A model generated the notes under the pieces. That model ran no database searches. It was not told the origin of the DNA and saw only the letters and a program-made list of their open reading frames with translations. Below, one piece after another: positions 1-13,100 of a stretch of DNA of 64,000 nt; the first letter of the stretch is position 1, and each line of letters starts with the position of its first letter. The stretch is taken from NCBI GenBank assembly GCA_944470555.2, contig OX104130.1, positions 58,561,491 through 58,625,490 on the forward strand, written 5' to 3'. The stretch is from Heterobilharzia americana. Lineage: Eukaryota; Platyhelminthes; Trematoda; Strigeidida; Schistosomatidae. Made by a program: the position numbers and the translations under genes.

Positions 1-530
1 TCTGTATAGTGAACATTCTAATAAAATGCGGGGTCTTCTGAACACACGTGTTGAGCAGCAATCTGAGTACGTTTGGCATGTTTCGCACATGTCAACGTAG
101 GATTATGCCTCAGGATTGGTCTGCAACCACTCCATGTTTGATAGTAGGTAGTGAAGTGGTGTCAACCAATTCACTTTGGAAGTTGTGTCAGTTGTATACG
201 ACATATCAGCTCGGATACACAAGGTTAATTTGGCATTTGCCAACTTGCGTCATCTCTGGCGCCAACCGGCGAAATACGCGGCTACATGTTGAATGGCAAG
301 TGTACTGTGCTGCAGTCCATTCTGTCCTGATATAAGATTGTGAGAAATGGCCGCATAAAGTAGATGTGAAAAGACTACGGTTGTCTGACCATATGTATTT
401 TCGTAGCAACGTTGAGTTCCAGTACAAGGCACTAGCCAATGAAGTCCCCGACTGTTGGACGGAGCCATGTAGGAAGTTGTGGAGCATCTGGATGGGGTCC
501 CCGAAACAATATAATATGTTTACTTTAATA
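1..530 (+). mobile_element. RTE-like LINE (family B) 3' fragment
   Basis: Broken frames read LSTFGM, QDWSATTPCLIVGSEVV, LPTCVISG and YCAAV.SVLI, the region after the reverse transcriptase core. Then at about 425-500 they read EVPDCWTEPCRKLW, the 3' end of the same family. The middle is deleted and several frameshifts are present. The element runs off the left edge. Confidence 0.7.
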
Positions 531-1034
531 TCAGTCTTTTTCTATCCACCTGTTCTTTGTATGCCGCTATGAAGTGTGGCAAACTGAACCGGAGCACTTC
601 TATGTGAGGTTCAACGCTGATTTTGTCCATCTGTCTGTTTAGCTTGATACAGTATGATGAACACTTTTCAAGCGAATTACAGTGATGAATTGACTGTAAC
701 TTCAGTAATTACAAAATAAACATTTCTTTTTTCTGATCGATAAAGTTAATCCTAATCAAGGACAGGCTATCAAGGGCAGACATCTGTAGGATGACACTGA
801 AATTACTTGAACGCTAAGCGAATAAGCTGCGAATAAACTACACAGATATCTCTCTGTGGAACTTTTATTCAGTGATCAGAAGAACAAAATGGATACTGTG
901 AATAAGCGTATAATCCAGCTGTTCCAAAACAATTCCGGCTTTCTTAAATGTGCTTAGTTGTGATTACCAGTGGAATCTAGGATGACCGTTTTTTCCTATT
1001 TCTGACTCACCACCTGGATTTACCTGACTGATGG

Positions 1035-1220
1035 TGTTTCCACTGATGACGCTAAGGCATCTGGAACGATTGGTGGTGGGTTCGAGTATCCGTGAACACA
1101 CTACCAGCTACCGTAGTGCATGTACATTCTGCTGACGAGTCCCAAATGGGACGAAATGTGCGTCCTAGATTCCACTTCTGATCAACACCAAGTAACTTAT
1201 AGCATGATGAATCTGAAGGA
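1035..1220 (+). mobile_element. tRNA-derived SINE (Sm-alpha-like) with hammerhead ribozyme
   Basis: A B-box-like GGGTTCGAGTATCC lies at about 1078-1091. It is followed by a hammerhead core: CTGACGA at 1132-1138, a perfect 5 bp stem II (GTCCC/GGGAC with loop AAAT), GAAA at 1153-1156 and the cleavage triplet GTC at 1162-1164. Stem III is very short, as in known schistosome hammerheads. Stem I is imperfect and needs a bulge. Of the copies in this window it has the most intact catalytic core. Confidence 0.75.
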
Positions 1221-2782
1221 AATATCATGGCATCTATATAGGAGTCCAAATGCCATGTGTCGATCAATGGAATCTGGCGTAGGAACGGGCAATTACAAGC
1301 ATCAAGAAATAAAAAGATTCAGCTTTCTATTCACGAAAAGGCACCGATATATATACATATATATTACTGCACTTAGTACTGTTCTAAAATACATACTAAA
1401 CAGAAAATTCATTCGATAAAACTTAGCCAATCAGCATAATCCATTTATGAAAAAATTTATCACGCTTTGTCGGTTCGATAAACGATAACTACACAGAGCG
1501 TGACAAAAGAGATGAAAGCCTAGGTATTTTAGGCTTATTAGACGAAGCAACTCTTTAAGTATATGTTATGAAATAAAACTACACGTGAAATTTGGTTTGA
1601 TATGTAAGTGGTGAAATCTTACATGTAAATGGCATAATTGTAGTGATCTTGTTATGAAAACATGGAAATTTACTCTTACGACATGTTAAACCGGAGAGAA
1701 AAAAGGTTATGCTAATTTTTAAAATAGTACATAAAGACTGAATATAAAATAAAACATGGAATCCTCGTACATATTTGTGAGTTAACTCATGAGTCTTGTC
1801 TTACATATAGGGTTTAGAACGGTCATCAGATATACGTTGATCAAGATAGATGGAGTGAACTTGAACTCGCAACTTGATTGGAGGTGATGTGGGACGTAAA
1901 TTACTGAGATATGTTGGCAGACACGAAAACAGAATAAAAGCTAGTCCATCCTAATGACAACCACTACATTAGTCGGTTTACCGTAAGTGCTTTGCCTTCT
2001 CTTCTTCAACACCACATATGTATTCATACACCATAAATAGTGGATATTACACTCCGATACAGAACAAGTGTATGACCAAAGATGCTGACGATCATAATTT
2101 GGATTTACATCATCTAGTAAGGGTGGATTACATCCTTATCTTACGTCACCTACTTGTGTATTCATAGTTTTTCACGAATATGCAAAAGAAAACATATTGG
2201 AAAACAACGACAAGGGTTCTTGACCACATTTTCGAGCACCATTCAAAGGATCTAACATTTTAGACTTCATAAGCACTTAGTAGTGTAGTCGCTCCTTTCT
2301 CCCTTGATACTTTGTTGTCATTTCTAAATCCTTCGAAGTAATGAAAAAGCATATAACGTCAATTTGTTGTTTCACCAAAGCTGTTAAAGTTTACATCTTC
2401 AGAAAGATCGTATTATCCTGAATTTCCACCTCTTTGGTGATTACATTTGACATTAAATATGTATCCAACATTTCTACTAGTCACATAATTACTTCAGGTC
2501 GTTTAACTTTGCCCACTGTACGTCTCGGTTTAGCATGAATTCCCTAACGCTTTTTAGTAATTCGCTCCCCTCATCAAATGAAGGGGGAAATCCTATTGTG
2601 ATAAACACAGCAGAGTCAGTCTGAAGAACACAGAGTCTAAGATTCTAGGTTTCAAAATCAAACGACGCTTACATACAGCTCGAGGATAGTACACAAGAGG
2701 AAAGCAAGCAGGCTTCAAATGTGGTCATGGGTGTAACGACCAGATATTCACTCTGCCAGTTTCTGGAGCATGAACACACTGA

Positions 2783-3450
2783 TTGTCATCCAACACTAGT
2801 TGTATTTTTCAACCTGAGGGAGCCATTCATCTCTGCCGATCAAGAGGTCTTATGGTGATGTCGGGTAGGTACATCAGATGCTTTGAAGGCCCTGTACTCG
2901 AACTCCGGTGGGGGTTACTGCCCATGGTGAATAACCACGTGAGTTGGACACTTCGAGTAGTGTCCGTCAATAATGTCTACTCTCTCCATTCCTTTATAGA
3001 CGTTGCCCTATCATCGTCTGACTTTTCAGGAGAATTACTGTTAGACCTACAGTACGCAGATAACATATTCTTGTTAGGTGAAGATGCTGACAATAAGCAT
3101 ACTCTTCAGGACACCTTGAGTGCCAATTCGAAAATGTTTGGGGTTCGTAGACCAATTCACTTACGTGAGAAGTCAAATCAACCCAGGTGGGTTGGTAACC
3201 GACAAATTCTCTGCAAGGATACAGACGTCTCGCTTAGAATTAGCCAACTAATCTCACTTCTGGAGCCAGCGTAATATACGATTGTCTATTAAACGTCAAG
3301 TGTGGTGTACTACATTTTGCACTGCCCCCTGCAAGGCTGAGAAACATGGCCATTAAAAGTAGAGATGAGGAGATATCAAGTGTTCAACCATCGTTCCATT
3401 TAAAGCATAGACCGCGTATCCTGCTGCCACCATCTCTGTAACGTAGAAGT
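2783..3450 (+). mobile_element. RTE-like LINE (family B) RT fragment
   Basis: The frame contains DLQYADNIFLLGEDAD (a reverse-transcriptase YADD motif mutated to YADN) and then LSANSKMFGVR. Broken frames follow. 5' and 3' truncated; possibly just downstream of the CCDC66-like gene. Confidence 0.65.
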
Positions 3451-3810
3451 CAGGTGTAGAGTTTTGAGCAGAAGAGGAAAGTTAGTTAAGGAAGTTGTGA
3501 GTCTTCATTAATCCAGAGCGAAATTAATTATTCTGAGCATCGATTGTGACTTTTTCTGAAAATTAGAGTGTCTTGGAAAAGTTCTCGGAGTTATACAGTA
3601 GAATTTATCCAACTGCAACTTTCATTCGTAATAGATGCAGAAAAGGTACGTCTATAAAAACATTCCTGACGATCTTAGATTTATGAATAAACATCTAAAT
3701 GGCATTCTTTGACATGAAGATCAGTTTAGAATATAAATAGGAAGGTATACCACTAAATAATTGTTTGTTTAGGAAATACACTTACGACAATCTTAGCATA
3801 AAAATATGTT

Positions 3811-4121
3811 TCAAGGGAAATGGTATGTCACTTTTGTTTTGGGTAAACGATAAATTAACAAGACTTTCTGAAAATCGCAAAAGCACCTTACCTTTACATC
3901 TGTTTTTTTAGTATTCCCATCAGTAGTTGTAGATTCTTGGTTAGTAGGAATTATCATGTTATTAACATCATTCGGATTCAAAATGTCATATGTGCGAATA
4001 AGCTCCATAGGTCCATATGGATTTTGATGATCAAGACATGAAGTTTTCCGAGGTGTATGTTTAGCAATGGGAACTTGTTGCTTTGGTGTTGAAGTCGACG
4101 CTAGACTGTAGGCTGTAGATA
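3811..4121 (-). CDS. CCDC66-like: C-terminal exon
   Basis: The acceptor CACCCAG (AG at 4123-4122) opens a frame with PKQQVPIAKHTPRK followed by PYGPMELIRTYDILNPND. The latter resembles the conserved C-terminal CCDC66 motif around Y-V-R-T-N-E...L-D-P. A good donor, AAG|GTAAGG, lies at 3891, so a further exon may follow. If unspliced, the frame runs to a TGA at 3811. Confidence 0.65.
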
Positions 4122-7100
4122 CTGGGTGATTATTGTTTTAAACATTAAAAAAGCACAATTATGAAGCGGTAAGTAAGCGATACTACTTAGCGTTTATGCC
4201 ATAAATTAACTTTTTCATGTTAAAATAGATTAACACAAAATGATCAACCAATCAGGAACATGACGTATGTCATAGATCTCACTGAGGCAATGATAAGACC
4301 GGGAAGTACAAACATCATTAATAAAGGCTCAATTGATTAACACTGTAGTTGGTCGACATATAATTCCTGCAAGCTACTAGCTACAGAAATTTTAACTGAC
4401 AGTGAGCATCCACTTCATTCACAGCTCTCTCTATGTATCTCCTCAGGGAGGACAAGGAGAAACTACATAAGACTGCATGCTCGTACAGCTAAGTATAAGA
4501 ATTCGACTGTACCTTACCTTGCATGCATATTTTGTAAGGAAAAAAGTGTTAGAACAGAAATCACACATCAACTTTTTAACAGTTAAAAAACCAATTTCAA
4601 TAATTCAACTTACAATGTAAAATTTTCTCGTTTTTAATATTCTTCACATAACTTAATTTTTTATAATAAAACAATTCGAAAGGCTGCAAAGGAGTATGTA
4701 TATACTTATATTTTGTATAAAAGTATAAAAACACTTGAACAAACAAGTTTCAAGATGGGTAAGACATGGGTTTAGGGGCTTTATGTTGTTGACACTGAGG
4801 TAGTAAGTTCCTATAATCACAACACAAGAGTACACAGAATCTCAGTCTCTGTACTACATGACATATTTCTGGTGCAAGTTTCAATGACGAAGATAATGAA
4901 TCACAGGTGAGGAACTGTCAGTGCTTGAGAAGTATCACCCGGGTAAATTTGATCATTTTTTGGTGATTTATTTATAAGTAGGATAAGAGACCATAAAAAC
5001 AATTGGTAAACCACCAACCGTTGAATCAGGAGTATCGTGTGCATAAACTCGAGTCATTTGCATGCAAGAATAACGGTGAGTGGGATAAGAGAAGAGATCA
5101 AAACAGTTGAGAATAACAAAAAACTAACAGGAAATTTCGTAACTTTTTCTGTTGATCAGAGTCTCAAGCCAGTGGTCGCTGAAATGAGGATGACAAGAGA
5201 CAATCAACCATAGAACATAAACCCAACTACAGTAAGGGGTTTGTCCCATTATCTGAATTTTATCGTTTCAACCTCAATGAAGTTGAATACATGAATTCAA
5301 AGGCGCTGAATGTTAGTGAAATCCATTGACCAAAATAAATGCACATTTTCTCAATGATAAATGTATGTATGATAAATGTATACTTCTGCTACATAATGCC
5401 ATCTCCTTACCTATTTAATAGGATTTACAATTACAAAAACTAAGCAAAACAATAAGACAGCTTACTTGGTACAGGGATTCGTGTTTTCATATTGTATCCA
5501 TCTTGAACAGTTCTTTTGTTAGATAAGAGAAAAAGGAATAAATCGATTTCAGATAACAAATTAAGAACAATAATCACTTATACACCTAAGAAATTAGGAG
5601 GTAAATCCAGAAAACTTACTAGAATATACACAATTTGTGGGATATAAAGCTTTACTGACTAATTACGGCTTATTTCCATAAAACATGGTTTCAAACAAAC
5701 AACTGAGAGTTAATTAGTGGTTGAGAATTATGATGAAACAAGTAAGAGAAACATTGATACATTGACAGTTATAGATTGCTTAGCTCTAAGTCACACAAAC
5801 TTGAGGATAAGTAGGAGTAAAGTACCTAGAGTTATGGTTATAGCTCGTCAATAAAGAATGATCGCCTTCATACTACAGATATAGTACAAATTTTTGAAAG
5901 TGATCGTTTAATTTTTCAAGCACTGAACTCTACATGATATCACCCACTCTCTTGTAGAATATTCGGCTCAAAAATCAGTGCACCGACTTGTAAATAACTA
6001 CAAAGCAATAGATGAAAAACTAACAATGCCTTTTTAAATATAAGACTTCAAGTCAAACAGGATTTACGATTACAAATATCTTAATGTAATCATTCATTGT
6101 AACTGCATTTATTCGTCATCTGAAAATTTAAATCAAAAAGCAGGAAGCTATAGAACGCATTTAGTATTCAGTTCTGTTGTGTCGTTATTTTCTGAAAATT
6201 CAAATTGATTGTTACGACTGTTACCCTTCAAATGCATCGAATTTGTGAAATTGGGTGTTTTTCAGAGCTCTCAATCGCCTCCAACCTTCGGGCATCATAT
6301 ACACTACACCAAAGAGTCAAGTCACTGGGTTTCATGGTCATGCTACAGACAAAGAGATGATATCAACACAGAACTTGGTATTACTCAGTAGTAGTTCACG
6401 TTACCACACCTAAAATCAATAAAACAAGCTGGAAGGCACCAAGATGAAAGATAGAGAAATGAAGACACCAGTCAAAAGTGACAGAAAGTTATCAAAAGAG
6501 AGCAGTGGAAAATGAAACAATAACGAAAGTCAAGATGACGGTTAAGATGAAGATTACGTGCCTACGTATGTATCTGCACCGCTGAAATTCATTCTAAGCC
6601 GTATTAAATAGAGCCTCAACCCACCGATTTCCGTTGTTATAAGGATACGTACCGGTAAGTTTACATTTATCTACACAGCTCAGACCTACAGTCAAAGACT
6701 TCATGGACTGATGCGATGTTTTATTTTGACCACCTCTAGTGTTTTTTCAGCGTAAAGCTGCTGAAAATTTTTTACTGTGACGAGGTAGACACTGACTAGA
6801 TCTACGTAACACGTATCCCAGTTGCCTGAATCAATGAAAGCTCACAACTTTATCAACTGACTTTCCTCTTCTGCCCAAAAGTCTACATCTGACTTCTACG
6901 TTACCGAGATAGTGGCAGCATGATACACAGTCTATGCTTTGAAGACAACGATGGCAGAACACTTGATCTCTCCATATGTCTTCTACCTTTATTAAGTAAG
7001 TTTCACTCTCATATGTCAACATTACAAACCCAGTTTATGCAGTTTGATTAGCAGACAACACGATGTCGGTTACTATTCAGTGAATGATCAACTTACCTAA

Positions 7101-10100
7101 ACCAGCACCAAAGTTTGTTGGCAGTCCTAATAACACAAGTAGAAAGTTTGGTTATCTAAAGGATTATCAGTTCCACCAACATCACAAAAGTGTTCTGTAA
7201 GCACAAAATCTAAGTTATTGATTTCGTGTCTATCGACTTCGACTATCCTAAAGTGAACACATTAACAGTGGTTGCATACCTATCGTTATAACAAACCGAA
7301 GAGGGGAAAACGTAAAGCTTGGTTGAGTATGATTGAATCAATTATTTTATACATTTCTAAAAACAATTTACTTAGAAGTAATTTAACAATGATATGTCAT
7401 GATGATTTTTAAAAGCTTTCTAGAAACCCTTCTATTTTTACTTTATGTCATCGTATTGAAAAGCAGCAGTCAGCTAACTGTGAACTGCATACTTGATTTT
7501 GTAGTCTATATGGCTGAGGTATGTTTGCAATCCACTTTGTATTGTGTGGATATGTTATTCAGGTAGATAAAGGTATCCACTGTAAATATCGAAATGGAAG
7601 GAACGACTACTATTATAAGGGTTTTGAATATCTTGTCTTCTACTCAGTTCATTCGCTGGTTTTTAAGCGTTGGAAAGCGCATAGATAGGTCTGGTTTATA
7701 TTCAAATATCAAGGTTTATGGGGAGTTGTGATCACATGAAATGAGCATATTAGTTTATTTGTCGTTATAGCACCTCCAAGTGGTAAGCATAGAAACATAC
7801 AAGTAGCTGAATAAATTATCGTCACTTCATATGAAAAGTGTCTTAGCGAAAAGTAAGACGATTTTGGATTATCAGTCAAATTCTCTCATACATCCTAAGG
7901 TGTAACGGCTATCAAAACCGAGAACTATGACTTCGAAAAAAGACACTGCAGTCTGACAGTCATTATTTTTTAACAACACAGCTGACTTTCGATTCCTTGT
8001 ACAGGACTGTGCCTTGAAACTTTCTGTTAGAAAGGGGTGTCTTTGAAAAGATTGTTAGCATATTAATAGCCCCACTTAAAACCGCCAGTTAGTGTGAGGA
8101 TAAAAGACGATCTCGTCCTTTAGTTCTACACCGGCATTCAGAGTGCCCTCTTTAACTTCGCTATCAATGATATTTTTGAGATAGCTACGAAGGAAATAAT
8201 TGGTGGTGGTGTAAACAGGCTACCGAAAAAAAACTTTCTGACCTAGAATATGCGGAAAATATCATTCTACTTTTCGACAGCATAAAGATTACTCAGACCG
8301 CACTTAAGTGGTTAGCGATCAGCATCTTTAAGAACGACATGTGCTTTACACTAATGAAGTGCAAATTATCGGTGCTTGCACGCACCTTTGCAAATAAAGT
8401 ACTAGAAGTAACCACGAAATTAGTGAAGCTGGGTAGTAGTGCAAATACTGATGGTTTCTCGGTGCCTATGTTCATACGAAACGAAACCCACTCAACCACC
8501 TTCGGCAAATCCATACAGTAGGCAATGAGCCACACCTACGGTATGAGGGCTAATGGCTGCCTAAACCTCGGTAAGTGAGGCAGGGCTCGAACTCATGACC
8601 CGGTGGATGATAGTCATCTCCCTAAACCACTGACCCATAGCTCCGAAAAATTATAGTAAATAGGTAAAGTCTTGAAAACATTTTTTCAGCAGCTTTCTTA
8701 TCACTGAAAGATAATCTACATTAGCTCAGTATGCTGTAAATAAGAAAAAGGAGCATACACTAAGAATAAGAAAATGATAACTACACCTTTCGAATCTGTT
8801 TTTTATGGTATGCAGTTGGTCGGAACTTGATGACCACGCTTTACTGCTGTATAACTCTGATTTCTCATTCAATGAGTTGACATTGTCATTATTGGAGATG
8901 GGAAATCGTTGTGGTGGGACTTTTGAATTTTGCTTGGGTTTCAGCTTTTGTGAAGTTTCTTTTTTATTTGCATTGAAATTCTTGTGTTGAGAAGTTTTCT
9001 CCACAGACATAGAGCAATTCTGTCGAGCTATATAATTAATGAGGAATAAATGTTGGAGGAAATCAATAAAGGGGCATATATTATCCAAGGAAAAACACTT
9101 TTATTCATTTGACCAGAGATGTTAGACGACTAATTTACCAACAATGAAGTGTGATTGGATGAAATGAAGACATTTTACATATTTAAGGCATGATTATTCT
9201 ATAATCAGATAAATGCCACCATAAAAATAGAATATATCATGGAGATAGATGGTAACTGCAACTCAATTGCATGAATTCACTAAAACACTTTTCACTGTGA
9301 AAAACGGGTTTTAACTGGAACATGTAACATAGTAACAATATGCTCTGAATTCTCCGCTGATTGTAAGATGCATGAAAGTGAAAAACAAATTGTAATTATG
9401 GGCAGTTATACATATTCAGATCGACTTTATTTCAATAAAACCAGATTTTATGTTAAACAATCAGTTTAGTGTGTCCCTCTATCATAAAACACAGAAATGA
9501 TAAAATGGAAATCAAATTGGATCCTCGCAAACTGCACAACGCGGGGTGAGAATAATATATGTGCAAGTGGGATCCAATTCAGAAAATACACCATAGTGGT
9601 TCGTACCACGGATAGTGAATTTCTTTACTGCGGACGATCTACCTCTCTGAGCAGATTGCCAATAAGTTCAGTTCAGAACAAGCGAAATGATCATGGCGTA
9701 GTTAGTTTACCTCGACCTGATAATTGAGGAGTGTTGGTCGGCATGAATAGTCCACAGCTGTGATGTCAACCAGTAGTATATATCATGGTGGGACCAGTTT
9801 TCCCAACGTATGCAATATGACTCTGTCAGGTACTCAGAATTTCGTTGCTTTCCAAAGCAGCCATATCTTCGAGAGTTAAGAATCTCACTAGTTATTTTTG
9901 TACAAATTAGAAATATGGATCAAAATTTCACAATGTGATATTCCTTAGCAACATACAAACAGTCAACGCTTCGTATATTTCACTGAGTGAATGTAAGACT
10001 AGAAAATCACCTATTTACTTTATCATTTTCTGACCTGGATGCCGTTTGACAAATATATATGAGTTCGATTAAACATAATTGAAATTAAGGTACAATTCAT

Positions 10101-13100
10101 CACTGATTGACATCAGTTGGAAGACCATTGAAAACCTGAAAGCACTGGATAACCATTTTGTCCTAGTATGCGACTTCTCAGCAGTATGCACCCACGACCC
10201 CGCCACCCTAACGATAGAACTCATGACCTTTGAGTTTCATGGAGAACATGTTAACCACTCAACCACTGGGTCGGAATTCAACTGTCTTCAGTTTCCTACT
10301 TCTATCAATCCGCGATATAGCACGACTATCACCCGAAGTTTTCAGTTGGTATCCACTTCACTGCCGACTGCTTGACCCCACAGGTCATAGCTTTGCATTA
10401 AAACCGTGGGATATCCATCTGGAAGCATGTCACTAATGAGCACTATATAGTAATGTATTTTGAGGCAAGTGGGGACCTTGTGTTTAAGGTGGCATTTACC
10501 ACGAACTGACATCAGTTGGAGAACCACTGAAAACCTGGGAACACTGGACAGCCGTTTTGTCCTAGTATGGGACTCCTCAACAGTACGCACTCATGACCCG
10601 GCTAGGGATCGAACTTAGGACCTTCACGTTTCACGGTAAACACGTTAACCATTCGGTCCGTGCTGACTGCTACCTTAAGCACAAAATCCCCACTGAACTC
10701 TAAATCAGTAATTATAATTGTTTTTACGTACACACTAAATGAAAGTGCATAAATGTCAATTCTTTACAATGCCTTCTGTTACTTGTACTGAAATAATCTC
10801 CAGTTGGGATCAAACAAATACGAAATATACATATCTTACTCATCAGTAATCATTTAGAAGAGCCTAAGAAAAATATTAACAGACTCATCCGTTTTATTTT
10901 AGACTTTTCTCCACTTGAAATGTATGATCATATGCTAACCCTAGAATGGGGGACAGAGGTGATGGTAACCAATGTCTGTGATAAAAATTTTTAAGATATA
11001 CCCATAAGGTGTTCAAGCAACATCTTTTGACTGTAGTGTAAATAATTCTCACTATCACAAATTTTGTGAACTCTAACATGTTATGATTTGAAGGATGCTA
11101 CATGCTATGGCCGCTAACGATGCGCAGATATCGACTGTTAGCCACCAACACTCATCAAATTCTTAGTTGATTCCCGACCCGACTAATTAGCGGAGAAGAC
11201 ACTATGGATGGGTAGAAACGTGTATTAGGGTTGATAGACCGAGGGGAATGATGGGAAAGTTTATATCTCCGAGACTGCAATGATAATCAATCCCAAAACA
11301 CGTGAATAAGTGCACACACGAGAAATGACCTTGTCCTCAATTTGAGACATTGGCGCAGTAAGAATAGAGATTAACCAATCAGAGAATTACATTACAATGG
11401 GGGCAGAAAACAACTACTAGTCATACCGTAAAATGCAAAACTAGGGCCTCGCAACATAACCGAAGTACCATAACTAATAGACTAACCATATGGAAAGTTA
11501 GATGTGATGAAGTAACCTAATAAAATTGACACTTCAGAGCATTTTAGAGATACATTCGCTAAAAATATACGGAACCTTGATATTCCTGGGATCAAATCTA
11601 TGCACCTACTTCTTTTAAATTTCAAATAATAGTAGAACATAACACCATTTCAGTTTAAAGAAATACAGGTTAGACATTACTTGTTACCTGCCTATCAAAA
11701 ATGTCGATATTATTGATGGTAAAGAATTACATCGTAAATCTTACATAAAGTAAATGTTTAAACGATAGCACTGTCAGTTGATTCTGAAATGCACTTCTGA
11801 AAAGAAATCGATGACATACAAAAATTATTCACTGCGTTCAATGCACAATTTGTAAAGAGTACAAAGGTTTTATAACAGTTTTGCGAGTCTGAAGAATCTA
11901 ACAAGGGAAAGAGATGTGAAATTTTCATCGTTGCTAAAAATACGAACAGAAAACTAAAGGAACCAACTACAATCAACTGCACAGATCATATTGATTTGTA
12001 GATTAACTGAGAATCTTTTAACTTTCCTTAGCAACATTAGCATAGCCAACAACTAGTTTTTTTTTGTTTTCGAAATGTAGTGCAACAATGATACATTCAT
12101 TGTGTTGAAAAATACATAAGATTCATACCATTAGCCTGAAACACAAAAGAATATGTCATGCCGAGTTGGGTATTGAATTTGAATACAGAGAATGATGCAG
12201 TAAATCCGAAAATGAAAGAATAAATATAGGAAAACTGTGAGAAATATTAACTTACAGATGAATACACTTTATACTTTATAAAATAAACATTAGAAATACA
12301 CCAGTTTACTTACACTGTTGTCTGCAATTATCTGATGATGATTTAGGTTGATTCATACTCTTTTCGGAATGGCTTTTCATTAATTTATCACTGGAAGTCA
12401 GCTTGTAGGTAGAAGTGCCTTTAATTCCATTTTTAATTTGTGTATTATCATTAGGAAATTGTTTTTTCTGGGAGTTATTGTATTCAAGACCGTCTAAGAT
12501 AGATTGTGAGAAAATAATATTGTTTTCGTTTATTTTCAACATTTACAAATAATTATAATTCAATTGGCTATTTTCTCATTTCAATTGGGTTATCATGTGA
12601 CAAATTTCTGTTAGATTTACGGTAAATCAGTTTTCTTCAGGCTCAACAACTTCTGACCAGATTCATATGGGAAAGGAATATCTCACTTCATTCTCAACTT
12701 CATGAACGATTACATTGTGGAAGTCGTGTTTTAAGGATTGCTTTAGGAATTCGATTATGGTACACAAGGACTGCGACAATTAGATGGTTTATTTAATACA
12801 GGATACAGTGATACAGTGTAATTTACTGAATGATGTTGTGATCTAATACGCCGAATGAAGCTATCTCAAGGTGAGTTTCAGTGCTTTAAATCAATGCTTA
12901 AACTAATAATCTTAGTAGAATGCATGGTACAATTAAATTTCATAAAACAGGTTATCCTATTAACCCAATAGTTGATTTAAGAAACACGCACATATGAGTT
13001 ATCTAAATGTTTAGGTAATACTGACAGGAGAAACACTGGTAATGTTAGCAGTGATTGCAACATGCCTAAGAGGGAATTCAAATCCTTTGTATTGTTGCCG

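Noticed and set aside
4653..4835. Short AT-rich frames in 4.2-6.6 kb
   Set aside because: They have no splice-site support apart from the 5466-5501 candidate and look like chance in AT-rich intron DNA.
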